64,000 nucleotides of DNA. Origin: Macrotrachela quadricornifera (lineage: Eukaryota; Rotifera; Eurotatoria; Philodinida; Philodinidae). The stretch lies in the NCBI GenBank assembly GCA_022393335.1, contig JAJEKB010019876.1, positions 185,080 to 249,079 on the forward strand, given 5' to 3'. Shown here piece by piece: positions 1 through 12,460 of this stretch (position 1 is its first letter; the number at the start of each line of letters is the position of its first letter). The notes below the pieces were generated by a model, which did no database searches, was not told where the DNA came from, and saw only the letters and a program-made list of their open reading frames with translations. Both the position numbers and the translations under genes were made by a program.

Positions 1-1191
1 ATAAAATTGCCAATAACGTTCTCAGAACTTTTGGTCAGACCTAAGTACCTATCCTCTTGACGAGCTCTTCCTATTAGATCTTAACGGGAATTACATGAAC
101 TATTTTTTAAAAATAAATTTAGGTCGAAGCACCAGAAACTGAGAGATATTTACAAGACACAGAGATCTTCATTCTTTATGCACCATTCGTTAGATTGGTT
201 ATCAATTAAACAGAAGAGAAAAAGCAAAATGTTATGATACAATGAGTTGATGAAGCTATTATTAATAAGTCAAATAGATTTCATTCTTTTCTTTATAAAA
301 AAAAATAAAAGTTCGGTGATATTTGCACCTATTGCTTTTCTTAACAATTATAGACAATAGCTATCTATTTGTGTTCCGTCAAAATCCTTTATTTTAATGA
401 CTCGAATACGTACGTGTGGTTTTGCTTAAAGTGATCAATAAAAAATTCATAAGTTAAAATTGCCTACGTCATTTAATTATTAAAAAAAACCGATGTTTAT
501 CGAGTGTTTCATATTATAATTAACAACACTTTAAAATTCTTTATCGAAACATTTATTAAATACGTATTCAGTATAGAATTCTGTTTTTCATAATTATCAG
601 AAATACCCAAGTATTACTGCGTACGATAATAAGTCAACGAAAGACTACAATGTATAGTAAACAGCATTATTATACAACATGCTACTTTTTCAACTAAATT
701 TTTTTATAAAACATTTCAAGTTCTACATAGTTACAACTATGCACAACAAACCTACAAATTGGTTTGAATCATAAAATACTTTTGACAAATTCATATCTAA
801 AGTCTCATACATGTTGAAACATTTGTCATAATCTCTAAATATATACAGATAAATATCGTGTAATTTCCAATATTTAATTCGATGAATAATATTTTTCAGC
901 AGTAGTATATGTATTCATTATCAATAAAAAAAAAGTGGTTTACAATGACATATTGCATTGATTTTTTTTTCTTGTGTTATCATAATGAATGAAAATATAA
1001 AAAAGAACAAGCCAATCGTTATTGATGTCAAAAAGAATATCATAAAATGGTTTTAACTAGATAAAGTGCTATACACAAGCAGACAAAAGAAGTGATAAAT
1101 TAATGAGTATAGACAATAAGAAGAACAGATCAAATGAATCAGCCGGTTGGAAAAAAAAAACCAAAATTTCAGTTTTTGGTAAAAAAAAAGC
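1..1191. other. Intergenic, AT-rich, no gene seen
   Basis: No open frame with a recognisable protein and no repeat structure was found here. The stretch is strongly A/T-rich with homopolymer runs. It lies downstream of the 3' end of ARPC2, so its right part should hold the ARPC2 3' UTR and poly(A) site. Confidence 0.5.
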
Positions 1192-2453
1192 TTATTCCAT
1201 TCCCGCTGATGTATCACCTAAATGAGAAAAAATAATGAAGAAAAAAATTTTGTATTATATATTACCTGTATTAGTACCACCACGTCGAAAATTTTTCTTA
1301 ACTTCAGGTCGAGCTAATTGAAGACGTCTTAAAAATTCATTTGTTTTATGACGCATATGTGCATGTAAATATGCCTAAATGAATTGATATAATATTTTTT
1401 TAAAAATAAAATCTCGACTTACTTTACAACATTTAATATGATAATGAAAATAATTACGTAGTGTATGAATGAGATTAATTGTATTATCACGTGCTGCTGC
1501 TTTTGTATGACGTGGAAAAAGAACTAATAGAAGATTTAGATTTATGTGTAAAGTTTTTATTTATTTTTTTTAATTAAAAGTTTTTACCAAATGTTAAATA
1601 ACCAATATTATCACCTATACGAGCATCAGGCATATCTTTTAATTCTTCAGGTGGTGTACGATAACTGACAATAACTTGCGGAGCTTGTTGGAATTGTCGT
1701 CGACGTTCTTTAAATTCCTAAAAGAAAAAAATTAATCAACTAATAATAAATATTAAAAAAAAATCTATTTACTTCCATAAAAACACGACCAATTATATTA
1801 TCATCTTGATCTTTAAATACAGTTGAAAAAATAACAATAACACGATCTGATGATGCATCTACATACATTGTTTCATCATCACGATAATGTATAACAGCTC
1901 GTTTATGATTACCAGCTGTTAATTCTTGTTTAGCTTGATATTCAAAATATTTTTCAAAAACAGCCGCAAAACAATTTCGTTTAAGCATGGCAATTTTACG
2001 AACAAATGGTAACCAAACTTCATTACTATCACCTTTTGGTAATTGCGTATTAAAATCTAATGATAATGTTACATTATATCCTTCTATAGGTGCTACAAGA
2101 AGATCACCATATTCTCGACGAAGAACCTAAAATAATTAAACAAAAAAGAAAAATTTTTAAAGAAAATATAAAATTAATGTATTTACCTCATCAGTACCAT
2201 GTTGTTCTAAATCACGAAAAAATTTTAATTTTATACTAACAACAAATGGTTTATCGCGTGAACTTGTTATATGATAAAGTGCACCATCAAAATCTGAAAA
2301 TTATTTACAATTTTTGTTTATCATATAATTTCATTATTACTTACCAACAACATCCGTTTTAAGTTCAACTAATTTTTCTTTACGTAAAAATGCTTCAATT
2401 TGAAGTGTTAATAATTCTTCAATAATACGATTGTGTACTTCAAGTAAAATCAT
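1192..2453 (-). CDS. ARPC2: Actin-related protein 2/3 complex subunit 2 (p34-Arc)
   Basis: ARPC2 forms, with ARPC4, the structural core of the Arp2/3 complex that nucleates branched actin filaments in the cytoplasm. The spliced protein starts [15 protein letters not shown] at 2453 and runs through characteristic ARPC2 blocks such as [12 protein letters not shown], the central block beginning [16 protein letters not shown], and [20 protein letters not shown]. It ends with [16 protein letters not shown] and a TAA at 1192-1194. I see six short introns (about 2295-2344, 2129-2186, 1719-1771, 1527-1588, 1375-1422 and 1218-1265), all with GT/AG ends on the minus strand and frame kept. The length, about 300 residues, matches the usual ARPC2. 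It is the only recognisable gene in the first 2.5 kb. Nothing suggests it is broken. Exact splice points are hand-derived. Confidence 0.93.
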
Positions 2454-2763
2454 CGTTCAATTAATTATTATATAAACAATAATAAATTGAAATTATCTAA
2501 CTAAAATGGAATATCTAAAATATATAAATACGTTTTAATCGATAATATAGTTTATTGATTGACGAGTTTATGTCAATGTAATGATTATACTGACCATAAC
2601 AATGGGAAAATGATTCATCCCTTTCAAACATTTTTGAAAGTTATTTTCAATAGAGGGCACTATGTATCAATGACACAGTCTGAATATTAAAATATGTGTT
2701 CAGTAAACTATTCAAATTTTTTTTATCTTTCACCACTTACATAGAAGGTTTTAGTAATTCTTA

Positions 2764-2974
2764 ATGAAATTCAATTTTTTTCAATTAAGTGATAAATTAA
2801 TTGAAATATTTTACAAATGTTCAGATATTAGTTTACGTTTATATCTTATTTTAAATCAGAAAATATCGCATTAGAAATTGTTTGCATTACATGGTTAGCT
2901 GAAAACGATAATTAATTAATAAGGTACTTTCATTGAACACTAATATTTTAGATTTTGAAATTAATTATTCGTAT
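2764..2974 (+). pseudogene. Decayed partial copy of the adjacent Kv channel gene
   Basis: This stretch matches the intact Kv gene downstream at nucleotide level. Positions 2764-2813 match about 4598-4645, 2815-2925 match about 4887-4995, and 2941-2974 match about 5023-5058. Roughly 240 bp of the parent are missing between the first two blocks. The intron after the ACATG exon end and its TAATATTT(T)AG acceptor are still present. The copy therefore arose by DNA duplication, not from mRNA. Substitutions and indels break the frame. It has the same orientation as the parent, about 1.8 kb upstream of it. Confidence 0.8.
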
Positions 2975-2989
2975 CAGAGCTATTATCTT

Positions 2990-4292
2990 GGCTTACTGAC
3001 TAGTAGCTTGAAACATAAAATGATACCATAAGTAGACGATTTTATCTACTAGCTTTCATAGTTTTTTATTGGTGAATCTTGAGGGTGGCTTGAGGGTGAG
3101 GGTGAACTTAAAAATTGAATAATTGATTCATTGAATTGGCACCTGAATACTCTAAGGATACCTTCTTCCTTAAAAAAAATTGTTTTTGTTTAGGTGCTTT
3201 AACAATAGACTAGATATTGTTCTTTCAATCTGAGATTAATTTTTATTTAACGTTTATAAAAAGCTCTTGCACCAAAAAAGTTGTGAAAAGTTTTAATGTC
3301 AAATAAAAGATTACTATAATGGATTATCCATAGATTCATTAAAAAATGAATTTTCAACCTTTCTTTGTTACTATATAATTCTCAAACTTATTTTGTCTTT
3401 TCTCAAAACCAGGTTTTCATGTCCAACGCTTAATTGTACCATGAACATCCCTTCCTCTTACTTTGTCCAATTGAGCTGAAATTTTTGCTACAGATACTTC
3501 GAAGTATCCTCCAAAAGTACAATCTGCTGTGTTCACTTCTGACTGTCCTATCCGAATTTATGTGTTTTTGAAAGCTAGAATATCAGTTTTCCAGAGAACC
3601 TTTAGGTAGTTTTTTTAATGGAAGAAAAGAAAGTGAAATTTTCCAAGAAGCTCAAAACTCTGATAACTCTATGCAACATAGTGTGAAGAGAGGGATGAAC
3701 TCACAAACATATAATGAGAGTTGAAGTTGAAGGAGAAAATCTCATTATTATAGGTAACATGATGAGAATACGATTACAATGGCACAGTGACATCAAACAT
3801 TATAAGAGAGAGAAGACTTCGTTTTATCCAAAGATAGAATTCATTTGGTCGATTGATTGGAACTTATGATGAACCAAAGCTGATTTATCGTTGGTATCTA
3901 TATCCTAATGTATTTATTGTTTTCTTATTACTTTATCATAGTAAAGCAAATCATAATAAAAAGTAATAGGAATACGCCATTCCTAATCAACACTATAATG
4001 ACCACAATATCAAACTAATTAACCTACATGAGCACACAGATTAGAATATGCACGAGAATACAATTGTGATAAAACTAAACAAGTTTCAACATTATATATC
4101 AACAACACCGCCCAACAGTAGACATATTAACACTTTCTAGTAAGAAAAATGTTTTAGTTTGTTTCGTATAAAAAAAAAAAGGTCAAACACTGATACATCT
4201 AAATATTTATCTTTTGACACTAATAAAGATGAAGAGAAGAAAATAAATAAAAAAAAAGAAGCGCTCAATTAATAATAATCTTTATACAAATA
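2990..4292. other. Intergenic region upstream of the Kv gene
   Basis: No coding sequence recognised. A short G-rich run (GAGGGTGAGGGTGA) occurs near 3090-3110. The region should hold the Kv promoter, but I see no convincing TATA box close to the start codon. Confidence 0.4.
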
Positions 4293-5687
4293 ATGGATAG
4301 TTGGGCAAAAGATGCTCTCGATCATCTGTTATCAATGACAGTATTTTTTGAAAATGATGATGATCGTTTAACAATCAATGTATCTGGTACACATTATGAA
4401 ATAAATGTTTCAGATTTAATTAATTTTCCTGATACTATTCTTGGTGATCCATTAAAACGAGCACGTTATTTAATACCAGGTAAAAATGAATATTTCTTTC
4501 CACGTCATTCAAGTTCATTTGAATCTATTTTATATTATTATATAAATGATGGAATTTTAATTAAATCTGAAACAATACCAGCAATAATATTTTATAAAGA
4601 AATTCAATTTTTTCAATTAAATGATAAATTAATTCAAATATTTTATAATGATTATTTATTAATGAATGAAGATAATCAAATTGATGGAAATTTTCAATGG
4701 AAAAATATATTTTATCATCCACCTATTAATCATATTAATTGTTTATTTAATATATTATCTGCTATATTTAATGCATTATCAATATATTCATTATGTTTAG
4801 AAACAATGAATATTTATCGAAATTATCATAATACAATGTGGATGATAACACATCCATCTAAACCTGTTAATCGTACAGAAGGTTTTAAATGTTCAGATAT
4901 TAGTTTACGTCCATATCAATTTATACCTTATTTTAATTCAGAAAATATTACATTAGAAATTCTTTGTATTACATGGTTAGTTGAAAAAGAAAAATTAATT
5001 AATAAAATATTTTTCATTAAATACTAATATTTAGGTTTTATTTAGAATTATTTATTCGTACTTTATCTGCATCTTCATTGATAAATCTTATAAATGATCC
5101 AAATTTTGCACTTGATATTCTATGTATATTACCAACAATATTAAGTCAAACATTTTATCGATTTTATACATTTGAAGAAAATAATTTAATATTAAAAGAA
5201 ACTCAATTATTTGATTATTTAACATGTTTAAAATTATTTCGTTTATTTCGTTTAATTCGTCATGTTAAATGTTTAGAAATATTTATTAAAGTTTTATATA
5301 TTAATTTAAAAGATATTCTTATGTTAATAATATTAATTATATTTGGAACATTTTATTTTGGTTTAACACAATTTGTTCTTGAACAAATGTATCATGAAAA
5401 TGAAATAATAAATATTGGAGAAGCATTATGGCATGTAAATTATTTTATTTAATAAAACATAAAAATTTGCTTTATGTTTTTATTATTATAATTAGGCATT
5501 TACAGTTATTATAACAGTTGGTTATTCAGATATTGCAGAATATCAATTTTTATCGTATATATTTGCTATTGTAGCTGTTTGGTATGGATCAATATCAATA
5601 GCAATTATTTTACCAAGTATTACTCAATCATTTAATATATTTCATAATATTAAATATCGTCGATATATGATTAAATATATAACTTGA
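4293..5687 (+). CDS. Voltage-gated potassium channel, Shaker/Kv type, with GYS filter
   Basis: Predicted pore-forming subunit of a tetrameric plasma-membrane K+ channel, 424 residues. Three exons (4293-4975, 5035-5434, 5496-5687) join in frame. Exon 1 carries a T1 tetramerisation domain (about residues 25-115, with LTINVSGTHYEI, FFPRHSSSFESILYYY and EIQFFQL), then the S1 region and the SENITLEILCITW segment typical of S2. Exon 2 has S3 (DPNFALDILCILPTI), an S4 voltage sensor with basic residues every third position (KLFRLFRLIRHVK) and S5. Exon 3 holds the pore loop and S6. The selectivity filter reads ITVGYSD: codon 5526-5528 is TCA (Ser), where nearly all K+ channels have Gly. The cytoplasmic C-terminus is short. 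The ORF is otherwise intact and T1 looks functional. A broken partial duplicate lies upstream at 2764-2974. Whether it conducts K+ selectively is unknown. Confidence 0.9.
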
Positions 5688-6024
5688 TATTCTTGCCTTT
5701 ACTCTTTTGTAGATGATCGTTTTTTTTTTACTTGACATTAGAGATGATCATCGCGGCTGAGAGTCTGCCGCTGCCACAATAGACATCTCTGTTTGACATA
5801 AGAAATAATAAAAATTAATTTCAATATTGTTCAATCCAGATTGCATTAAGATGAACGATCTCTGCGATACTATCACTCAAATCTAAATCACTATTGATAT
5901 TTCAATCTTTTATATAATACAGAACATTGTTATACAACTTTTGTATTATCATAATGAAAATTTATGTAAATAATTCTGATTTAACTTTATATTTATTAAA
6001 TTTATATACAAAAGATAAAGATAA

Positions 6025-9000
6025 TTAAGATAGTTCAAAACCGGCATTTGCTTTAATAGCATATCGCAGTTTATCCAAAAGTATTCTTCGTGTTTTATAA
6101 TTGGGTAATCTTTAACATAAAAAAAAGTAACAATATATAATAATAATAATTAATTTATAAAAATTTACTTCAATAAATTAAAACATGTTGAACTCGTTGG
6201 AAGTCTTTCAGATGATGTTCGATTAATTGTAATCATATTACGAAATATTCGTCCTAATGAATCACCTTCTTCCTAGAAATAAAAAAAAAACGAATTTTAA
6301 AATATATGTTTTATAAAAAAATTCTTTTTACTTCATGTTCTGAACTTTCTAAACAACGAATTGTAAATGGTGGATTTAATGAATGAAAACCAAGAAGTGG
6401 TGCACGACTTGAACTTGTTACAAACTAATTAAATACAAAAATAAATTATCTTTTTTTTCTAATTTATATTTAATAATTAAATAACAAACTCGAAGAAAAA
6501 GTGCTCGTTCTTCTCTTGAAAAATCTTGTTCAAGAATTTGCCAAAGCCATTTAATAACAGGATGTGTTCGATGATAACCACCTTGATAAACAATATTTGA
6601 TCTAATATTAATAATTAATAATACAATTTCTCTTTCTTTTTATATTTATATATAAAAAAACAAACTTTAAATCTTCAAGATCGATATCCGATGATTCACC
6701 AGATATTAATTGTTGTAATTCTGGTACAGAAAACATATTAATCCATTCGGGTTTCATTAATGTTTTAAAACCTTCTGTAAACATTTTTATTTGATTTTTA
6801 ATACGTGTATATGTACGATAAACAGACATTCGATGAATATATATAATTCTAAAAATTTTTTTTAATTAAATAAATAAAAATACTTTTTTATTATTTATAA
6901 CATACTTATCATCATTAGTTACGTTAATATGTCTTCCACATGGAATTATATCATATGTCACGATTTCACCAAGAACATCTTCATCAATTGAATAAGTTAA
7001 AGTTAATGATGATACATCACCATCATAATGCTTTGAAATAAAATCAAAATTTTATGATTTTCTTTTCTTTTTTTTTTTCATTTTATTTACTTTAATAAAA
7101 TTAAGATTATTATAAAGATCTCTATCAAGAAACATTAAATCATCAAAACATGAATAATTAAGATTTTTTTGTGATATTAAATGACGTAAAAAGAATGGTG
7201 CTAATTCAATATCCAAAACAATTTGTTCATAAACAGCTTTACCTAATATTTTACCAATAAAATTAAAAAGATATAAATAATTTTCTGTTCGATCGGATAT
7301 TGGTGATGGATATAATGTTCGATTTTCTGTTACCTAAATAAAAAAAATAGAATTAACAAAAAAAAAACAGAAAAGATAGAACATAAATACTTTAAAAAGA
7401 TTAAATTCTGGATCAAATACTTGTCGTGTTACTTCTTGGATAAATTCTTTAAATATTCCATTTTGATCAATACCAGCTTCAGCAAGACCTTGTTGATTTA
7501 TAAAACTAATACGAATTGTATTTTTCCATATTGTTGATGAAGCATTTTTTAATGATTGAAATGCATCCTTTAATAAAAAATCATACAAAAGATAGTTTTT
7601 TTTGAAATAAAAAAATGAAAGAATTCTATCTATTTACACCAAATATATTTGTTCGATGAATTTCATAATAATTTTTCATATGATATCGTAATGATGACAC
7701 TTCATTACATTCTTTTTCTTTATCACGTTCAATAAACATTTGAAGAATTTTAACACGCTATTATAAATAAAAGAATTTGAAATTACAAGAACTTTCAAAA
7801 GTGCAACTATCGATTGATTAGATACTAGAGATGTCCATAAACATTAAATACATACATCTTTAAAAGTAAGAATATGTGGAATTTGTTCAAGAAGATATAA
7901 AGAACATGAATCATCACGTTCAAGATCAGCCATAAATGATGATGATGATTTAACTTCACTATGAATATATATATAAAGTATAGAATTTGAATTAAATAAA
8001 CATATTTACCGAATAAGCCAATGTGTATCAGATGTAAATGATTTTCTTGAATTTCGTTCATGAAGTAAAATAAGAAGTTGATGAAGTGTTTTATATAATT
8101 GATTATTTTCTAATTTTAATTTTGGTGATACTGTTATTGATGTTCGTTCAAATTCAATACGTATTAAACGATAAATAAATTGATTAAGAAATAAACTAAA
8201 TTGAGACCAAGATTGAAGATCTAAATATTTTTGTTCTTTATACATTTCTTCTTCATCTAAGACTCTTTATTAAATAATAATAAATAGAAATATTTATAAT
8301 TAAATAGAAAAAAGACAAAATCTTACGTAGCAAGATATGAACAAAGATTACAAAATAATTGAAGTAAATCAAATATTGGATGAGAATTTTCTTTATTTAT
8401 TTCATAAATTTTTAATAATTCTTTTAAACCACATGTTGGACCAATATTATTTAAAAATTGCCATAAACTACTTATTAAACTATCTTGTAATGAAAGAGCT
8501 AAAATGAAAATAAAATTTTATTTAGAACAAAAATTTGTTTTTTTTTTTTGTTTTACCACAAAGAATTTGTAATTTTAATTCTGTTAATATCTGAATTAAT
8601 TTTTGATAAAATGTTGTTATACGACATATAGATTGTGTTAATTCATCAGTTGTTAATTTATCTGTTGTAGTTTTTGAAAAAAATAATTTTTCAAATTTTG
8701 CTCGTATTATATCTTTTAAAAAAAAAATAAAATAAAATTTTAATAAAAAAAAAAACATTAATTTTATTTACTTGTTTCTTTTTTTCCTGTTGATATTTGA
8801 TTTCCTGATGGAATTGATTCAAATAACATATTAACAAATGATTTTGACCAAAGATATTTATATTGAATAATAACACGTTGAACTAATTCTTGATTAGATC
8901 TTATAAAATAAAAAAAAAATTTATTTAATAAAAGAAAATAATATATATATTAAAATTCAACTAACACAGACATTCCACTTATTTTTCCTTTAACATGACC

Positions 9001-10762
9001 AATAATTGGATGCCATATACTCGTTACTTTAGTTTGTTTTCCAATTTGTTCATCCATTGTTTGTCGTTGTCGACATACATCCAATATATTAAAAAGACTA
9101 TGAATAAGTGGTTGTTTCATTGATTCTATTTGACTTGGATCAATACTTGCAAGGGCAACAATATTTCCTTTTAATTAAGTTTTTTTTTTTAAATAAAAAA
9201 TATAAATAAATCAATTTAATATATTTACCAAGTATATAACAAAGTTCAATAATATCAATATTTTCACTTAAACTAACAAATGATTCTTTAATACTGTATA
9301 TACAAATAAGATGATTAAATAAATCTTTTTCACAAGCTAATTGAAATGACTTTAAATATAATTATTATAAAATATTTATTTTAAAAAGAAATATTCTTTT
9401 TTTTTTTTTACTTTATGTGAACATTCATGACACATTGTTATAAATGCTGGTATTGTAAAAATTGTTTGAGAAAATAATATAAGATGTGTACGATTAAATT
9501 CATTATTTAATAAATATCTATCAGAAATAATAAATTAATTTTATATAAAAATAAAATAATATCTACTTAAAAACTAATGTAGCTACATTATGAACAATTG
9601 ATGATTCAAGACGTCGTTGCATACATCGAATCATTGCAGCCTTTAACAAAAACGAAAGATCAGAAGAAAATTTACTAAATAGTCTAAAAGTTCGTATAGA
9701 AAGTTTATATGAATAACTGTTAGAAAAATTTTACAAAATTCATATAAAGAATTAGATGAAATAAGCCTTTCAATTTGAACATTTTAAATATGAAATGATT
9801 TTATACTTTAAGAATTTTCAAAAGATTATGTTGACCAAGATAAATTAAATAACTACGATTGAGTGCAAGCATTGTTTTTAAAAGAAGTTCATCTAAAAAA
9901 TATGAATAAAACAAAAAAGTTCGAATTAGAATTTTTTAAAACATACTCATATTTTTTTGTAATGCTTTCCAACTTTGACAATCTGTTATAAGATAAATAT
10001 AATTTAAAGAACTAATAAATAATTTAATATCATCATTTGTTGTTAACTCTGTTGTTTCAAGTATTTTAAGTGTTATTATTAATAAATCTTGATTAAGTTT
10101 CACCCATTGTGCATTAACTTCTTTATTAAAAAACCCAGCTAAATGGCTATACTAAACAACAATTAATAAAAAAAAAATTATCTTTTATATGTTTTGTTTT
10201 TAATTCATACTTTAATATCATCTGAAAGTAAACTTGTTGATATATAATTAAGTACACCTAATAGTAACTAAAAATAAAGATAAAATATAATATATATATA
10301 TATGTTAAAAATACTTGTTGTAATTCTAATGAATTATTTTTAATTTTCATTCGATTATAATAAAGAAGAAAATGTTGTAAATGAACAAACATAATTGATG
10401 CTAAACAAAAAAAAAGATTTTTTTTCTTATTATATAGATAATATAAAAAAGAATTTACTAAGTTCTAACGATGGATATTTTTGTGAATTTTGATCAATAA
10501 ATGGAAGAAATATTTGATTAAGTTCATTTCTAAATATAGCAAAAAAAACAACTAAATAAAATATAATTTTTTTTAATAATAAAAGAACTTACTTTCGATA
10601 ATTTCGATATTTTTTTCTTACAAGATAACCTCGTACGGTTTTTTGAATAATAATAACTGCATGTTGAACTTGTTTTTCTCGACGTCGAGCTTCTCGAGCT
10701 TCATCCAAATTATGTAAAAAATCATTTTTATTTATATCTGTTTGTGATTTTTTAGGAAACAT
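6025..10762 (-). CDS. UBE3B: HECT-type E3 ubiquitin ligase, UBE3B-like
   Basis: A HECT E3 takes ubiquitin from an E2 onto its own cysteine and passes it to substrate. The start at 10762 gives [13 protein letters not shown], followed by an IQ calmodulin-binding motif ([15 protein letters not shown], about residues 44-58), the N-terminal hallmark of UBE3B. A long helical middle part is spread over many short exons. The C-terminal HECT domain contains [16 protein letters not shown], then [20 protein letters not shown], then the catalytic-loop sequence [14 protein letters not shown] with the cysteine codon at 6183-6185. It ends AGFELS, TAA at 6025-6027. Length is roughly 1,050 residues, close to the usual UBE3B. 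Introns are mostly 45-70 bp; I count about fifteen or more and did not fix every boundary. The gene converges on the Kv gene (338 bp between stops) and diverges from the gene at 11077. Confidence 0.9.
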
Positions 10763-11076
10763 TTTTTCTTTTAAAAGAGAATATATTCAAATTTTTAATC
10801 AATCTCATAAATCTGATTGAGAATATAAGAAACCCAATAAATTATCTTCTTAGTCTGACATCTATAGACAAAATATTTCTAATTATAAATTTTATTTTAT
10901 TTAATAAAAAATTAAAATAATTTTTTAGATTTTTATATAATATAAATTTATAAATTTTAAAATACTATTATTCAAATAAAAATAATATCGGCGGTCGAAA
11001 TTAGAAAAATAGATTATTATTAAAAATTAAATGATTAAATCGTTAAAAATATTTTATTTAACTTCTCATTATAAAC
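10763..11076. promoter_or_regulatory. Shared divergent promoter region (inferred)
   Basis: Only 314 bp separate the start codons of the UBE3B-like gene (-) and the conserved protein gene (+), so both promoters must lie here or overlap the 5' ends. The stretch is A/T-rich apart from a short ATCGGCGGTCG patch near 10987-10997. I see no clear TATA box. Confidence 0.4.
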
Positions 11077-12260
11077 ATGTCATCTGAAAATGAACAATTA
11101 ATTAATACTAATACTGGTATTAAACGACATCATTCAAGTAATATTATTTAAATTATTCTATTTTGTTTTTCTTTTAATATTTATTTTTAATAAATTAGTT
11201 GAAAATCTCGAATCAGTTAAAGAAGCTAAAACAGATAAAAATCTTGATTTAAAATCAAAAGAAATAAAAAATGATAATGAACTTCTTGAAAAAGGAGATA
11301 TTGTATTTACATGTAAGTTTTCTTTTTCTTTTTAATCAAATAAATAAATAATAATTAAATAGATAAACCAAAATTAGGTGTTGATGAAGCATCATCTATT
11401 GATGATGTACAATTATTTCATATATTATTAATACCAGAAGAAGATGATGAAAATCTTAAAGGTGATAAAATATCTAAAATACGTTTAGTTAAAATTGGAA
11501 AAAAGAAATTACCATCAAGTGGAAAAGATCGTTTTTGGGCTTTTATTGAAAAAGCTGATGATGATATTGAAAAAGTTGAAGAAAATCTTGAAGCTCAAAC
11601 TTATGAAACAGCTACAGTTGGTACACGTACAATAAAAGCTGATCGTATTGCTGGTAAAGGTAAATATATAATGGCTAAACATGATCAACGTCAAACAATA
11701 ATTGGTTATATACTTGAAACACCAACAGAAATTGGTGATGTACAAAATGCATTTAATATTATTAAAGAAGCTTCATTTTCTGTAGCTGTTAAAAATCCTA
11801 AAAAGAAAAGTCCACCTGCTATTGGTCTTACACAATCTCAAAAAGCTGAATTTCCACAAAAAATTCAGCAAAAATTTGGATCCTATCAATGGTTACCTGG
11901 TAAACAATCAATTAATGTTTAAAAAGAAAAAAAAAATATTTTTTTTATTATGTTGTAGCTGAACCAGAAATGCTTGATATTCCTGGTTGTGAAATGGTAT
12001 GGATTGGTTCATCAACTGATGATCTTGAAGAATTATTAGGCGAACTTAGTTATGAAATTGAAGAAGAAGTTAATCCTGAACTAACAGCAGCTGAAGTTAT
12101 GAAAGATATTCAATTAGATGAAAAAGAACATCCAATACAACCACTTATTGATGGACAATGGCCTAAATCAGAAGATGCACCTGAAAAAAAAGATCAAGAT
12201 GAAGATAATCAAACAAAAATTGATGATTATACTAATAAAAAAGAAAATAAAAATGAATAA
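11077..12260 (+). CDS. Conserved uncharacterised protein with acidic, lysine-rich tail
   Basis: Function not known. Four exons join in frame: 11077-11139, about 11199-11312, about 11363-11910 and about 11959-12260, with short GT/AG introns. The N-terminus is charged and low-complexity. The central part has an ordered block from DVQLFHILLIPEED through KIGKKKLPSSGKDRFWAFIE, ETATVGTRTIKADRIAGKG, QTIIGYILETPTEIGDVQ and FSVAVKNPKKKSPPAIGL to FGSYQWLPAEPEMLDIPG and CEMVWIGSSTDDLEELLGEL. The last 70 residues are rich in Glu, Asp and Lys. From memory this block order resembles an uncharacterised protein family common in fungi, sometimes labelled as a BTB-domain transcription factor although no BTB fold is evident here. 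I cannot verify that match, so both horizontal transfer and vertical descent are open. There is no signal peptide or membrane segment, so the protein is probably cytosolic or nuclear. Confidence 0.8.
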
Positions 12261-12460
12261 ATCATATATTTTTTTTATTATAAATATATATATTTATTTT
12301 AAATATCAACGTATATAGTTTTTTTTTTGTTGTTGATCTGATGTATAATAAACTTTATCATGAAACTTTTGATAAACATTTTCAGAAAAAAATGAAATTC
12401 TTCTAGAAGATATTATATAGTGAAATGATAATCGTTGTTAAAAGTTCTGAAATAAAGATT

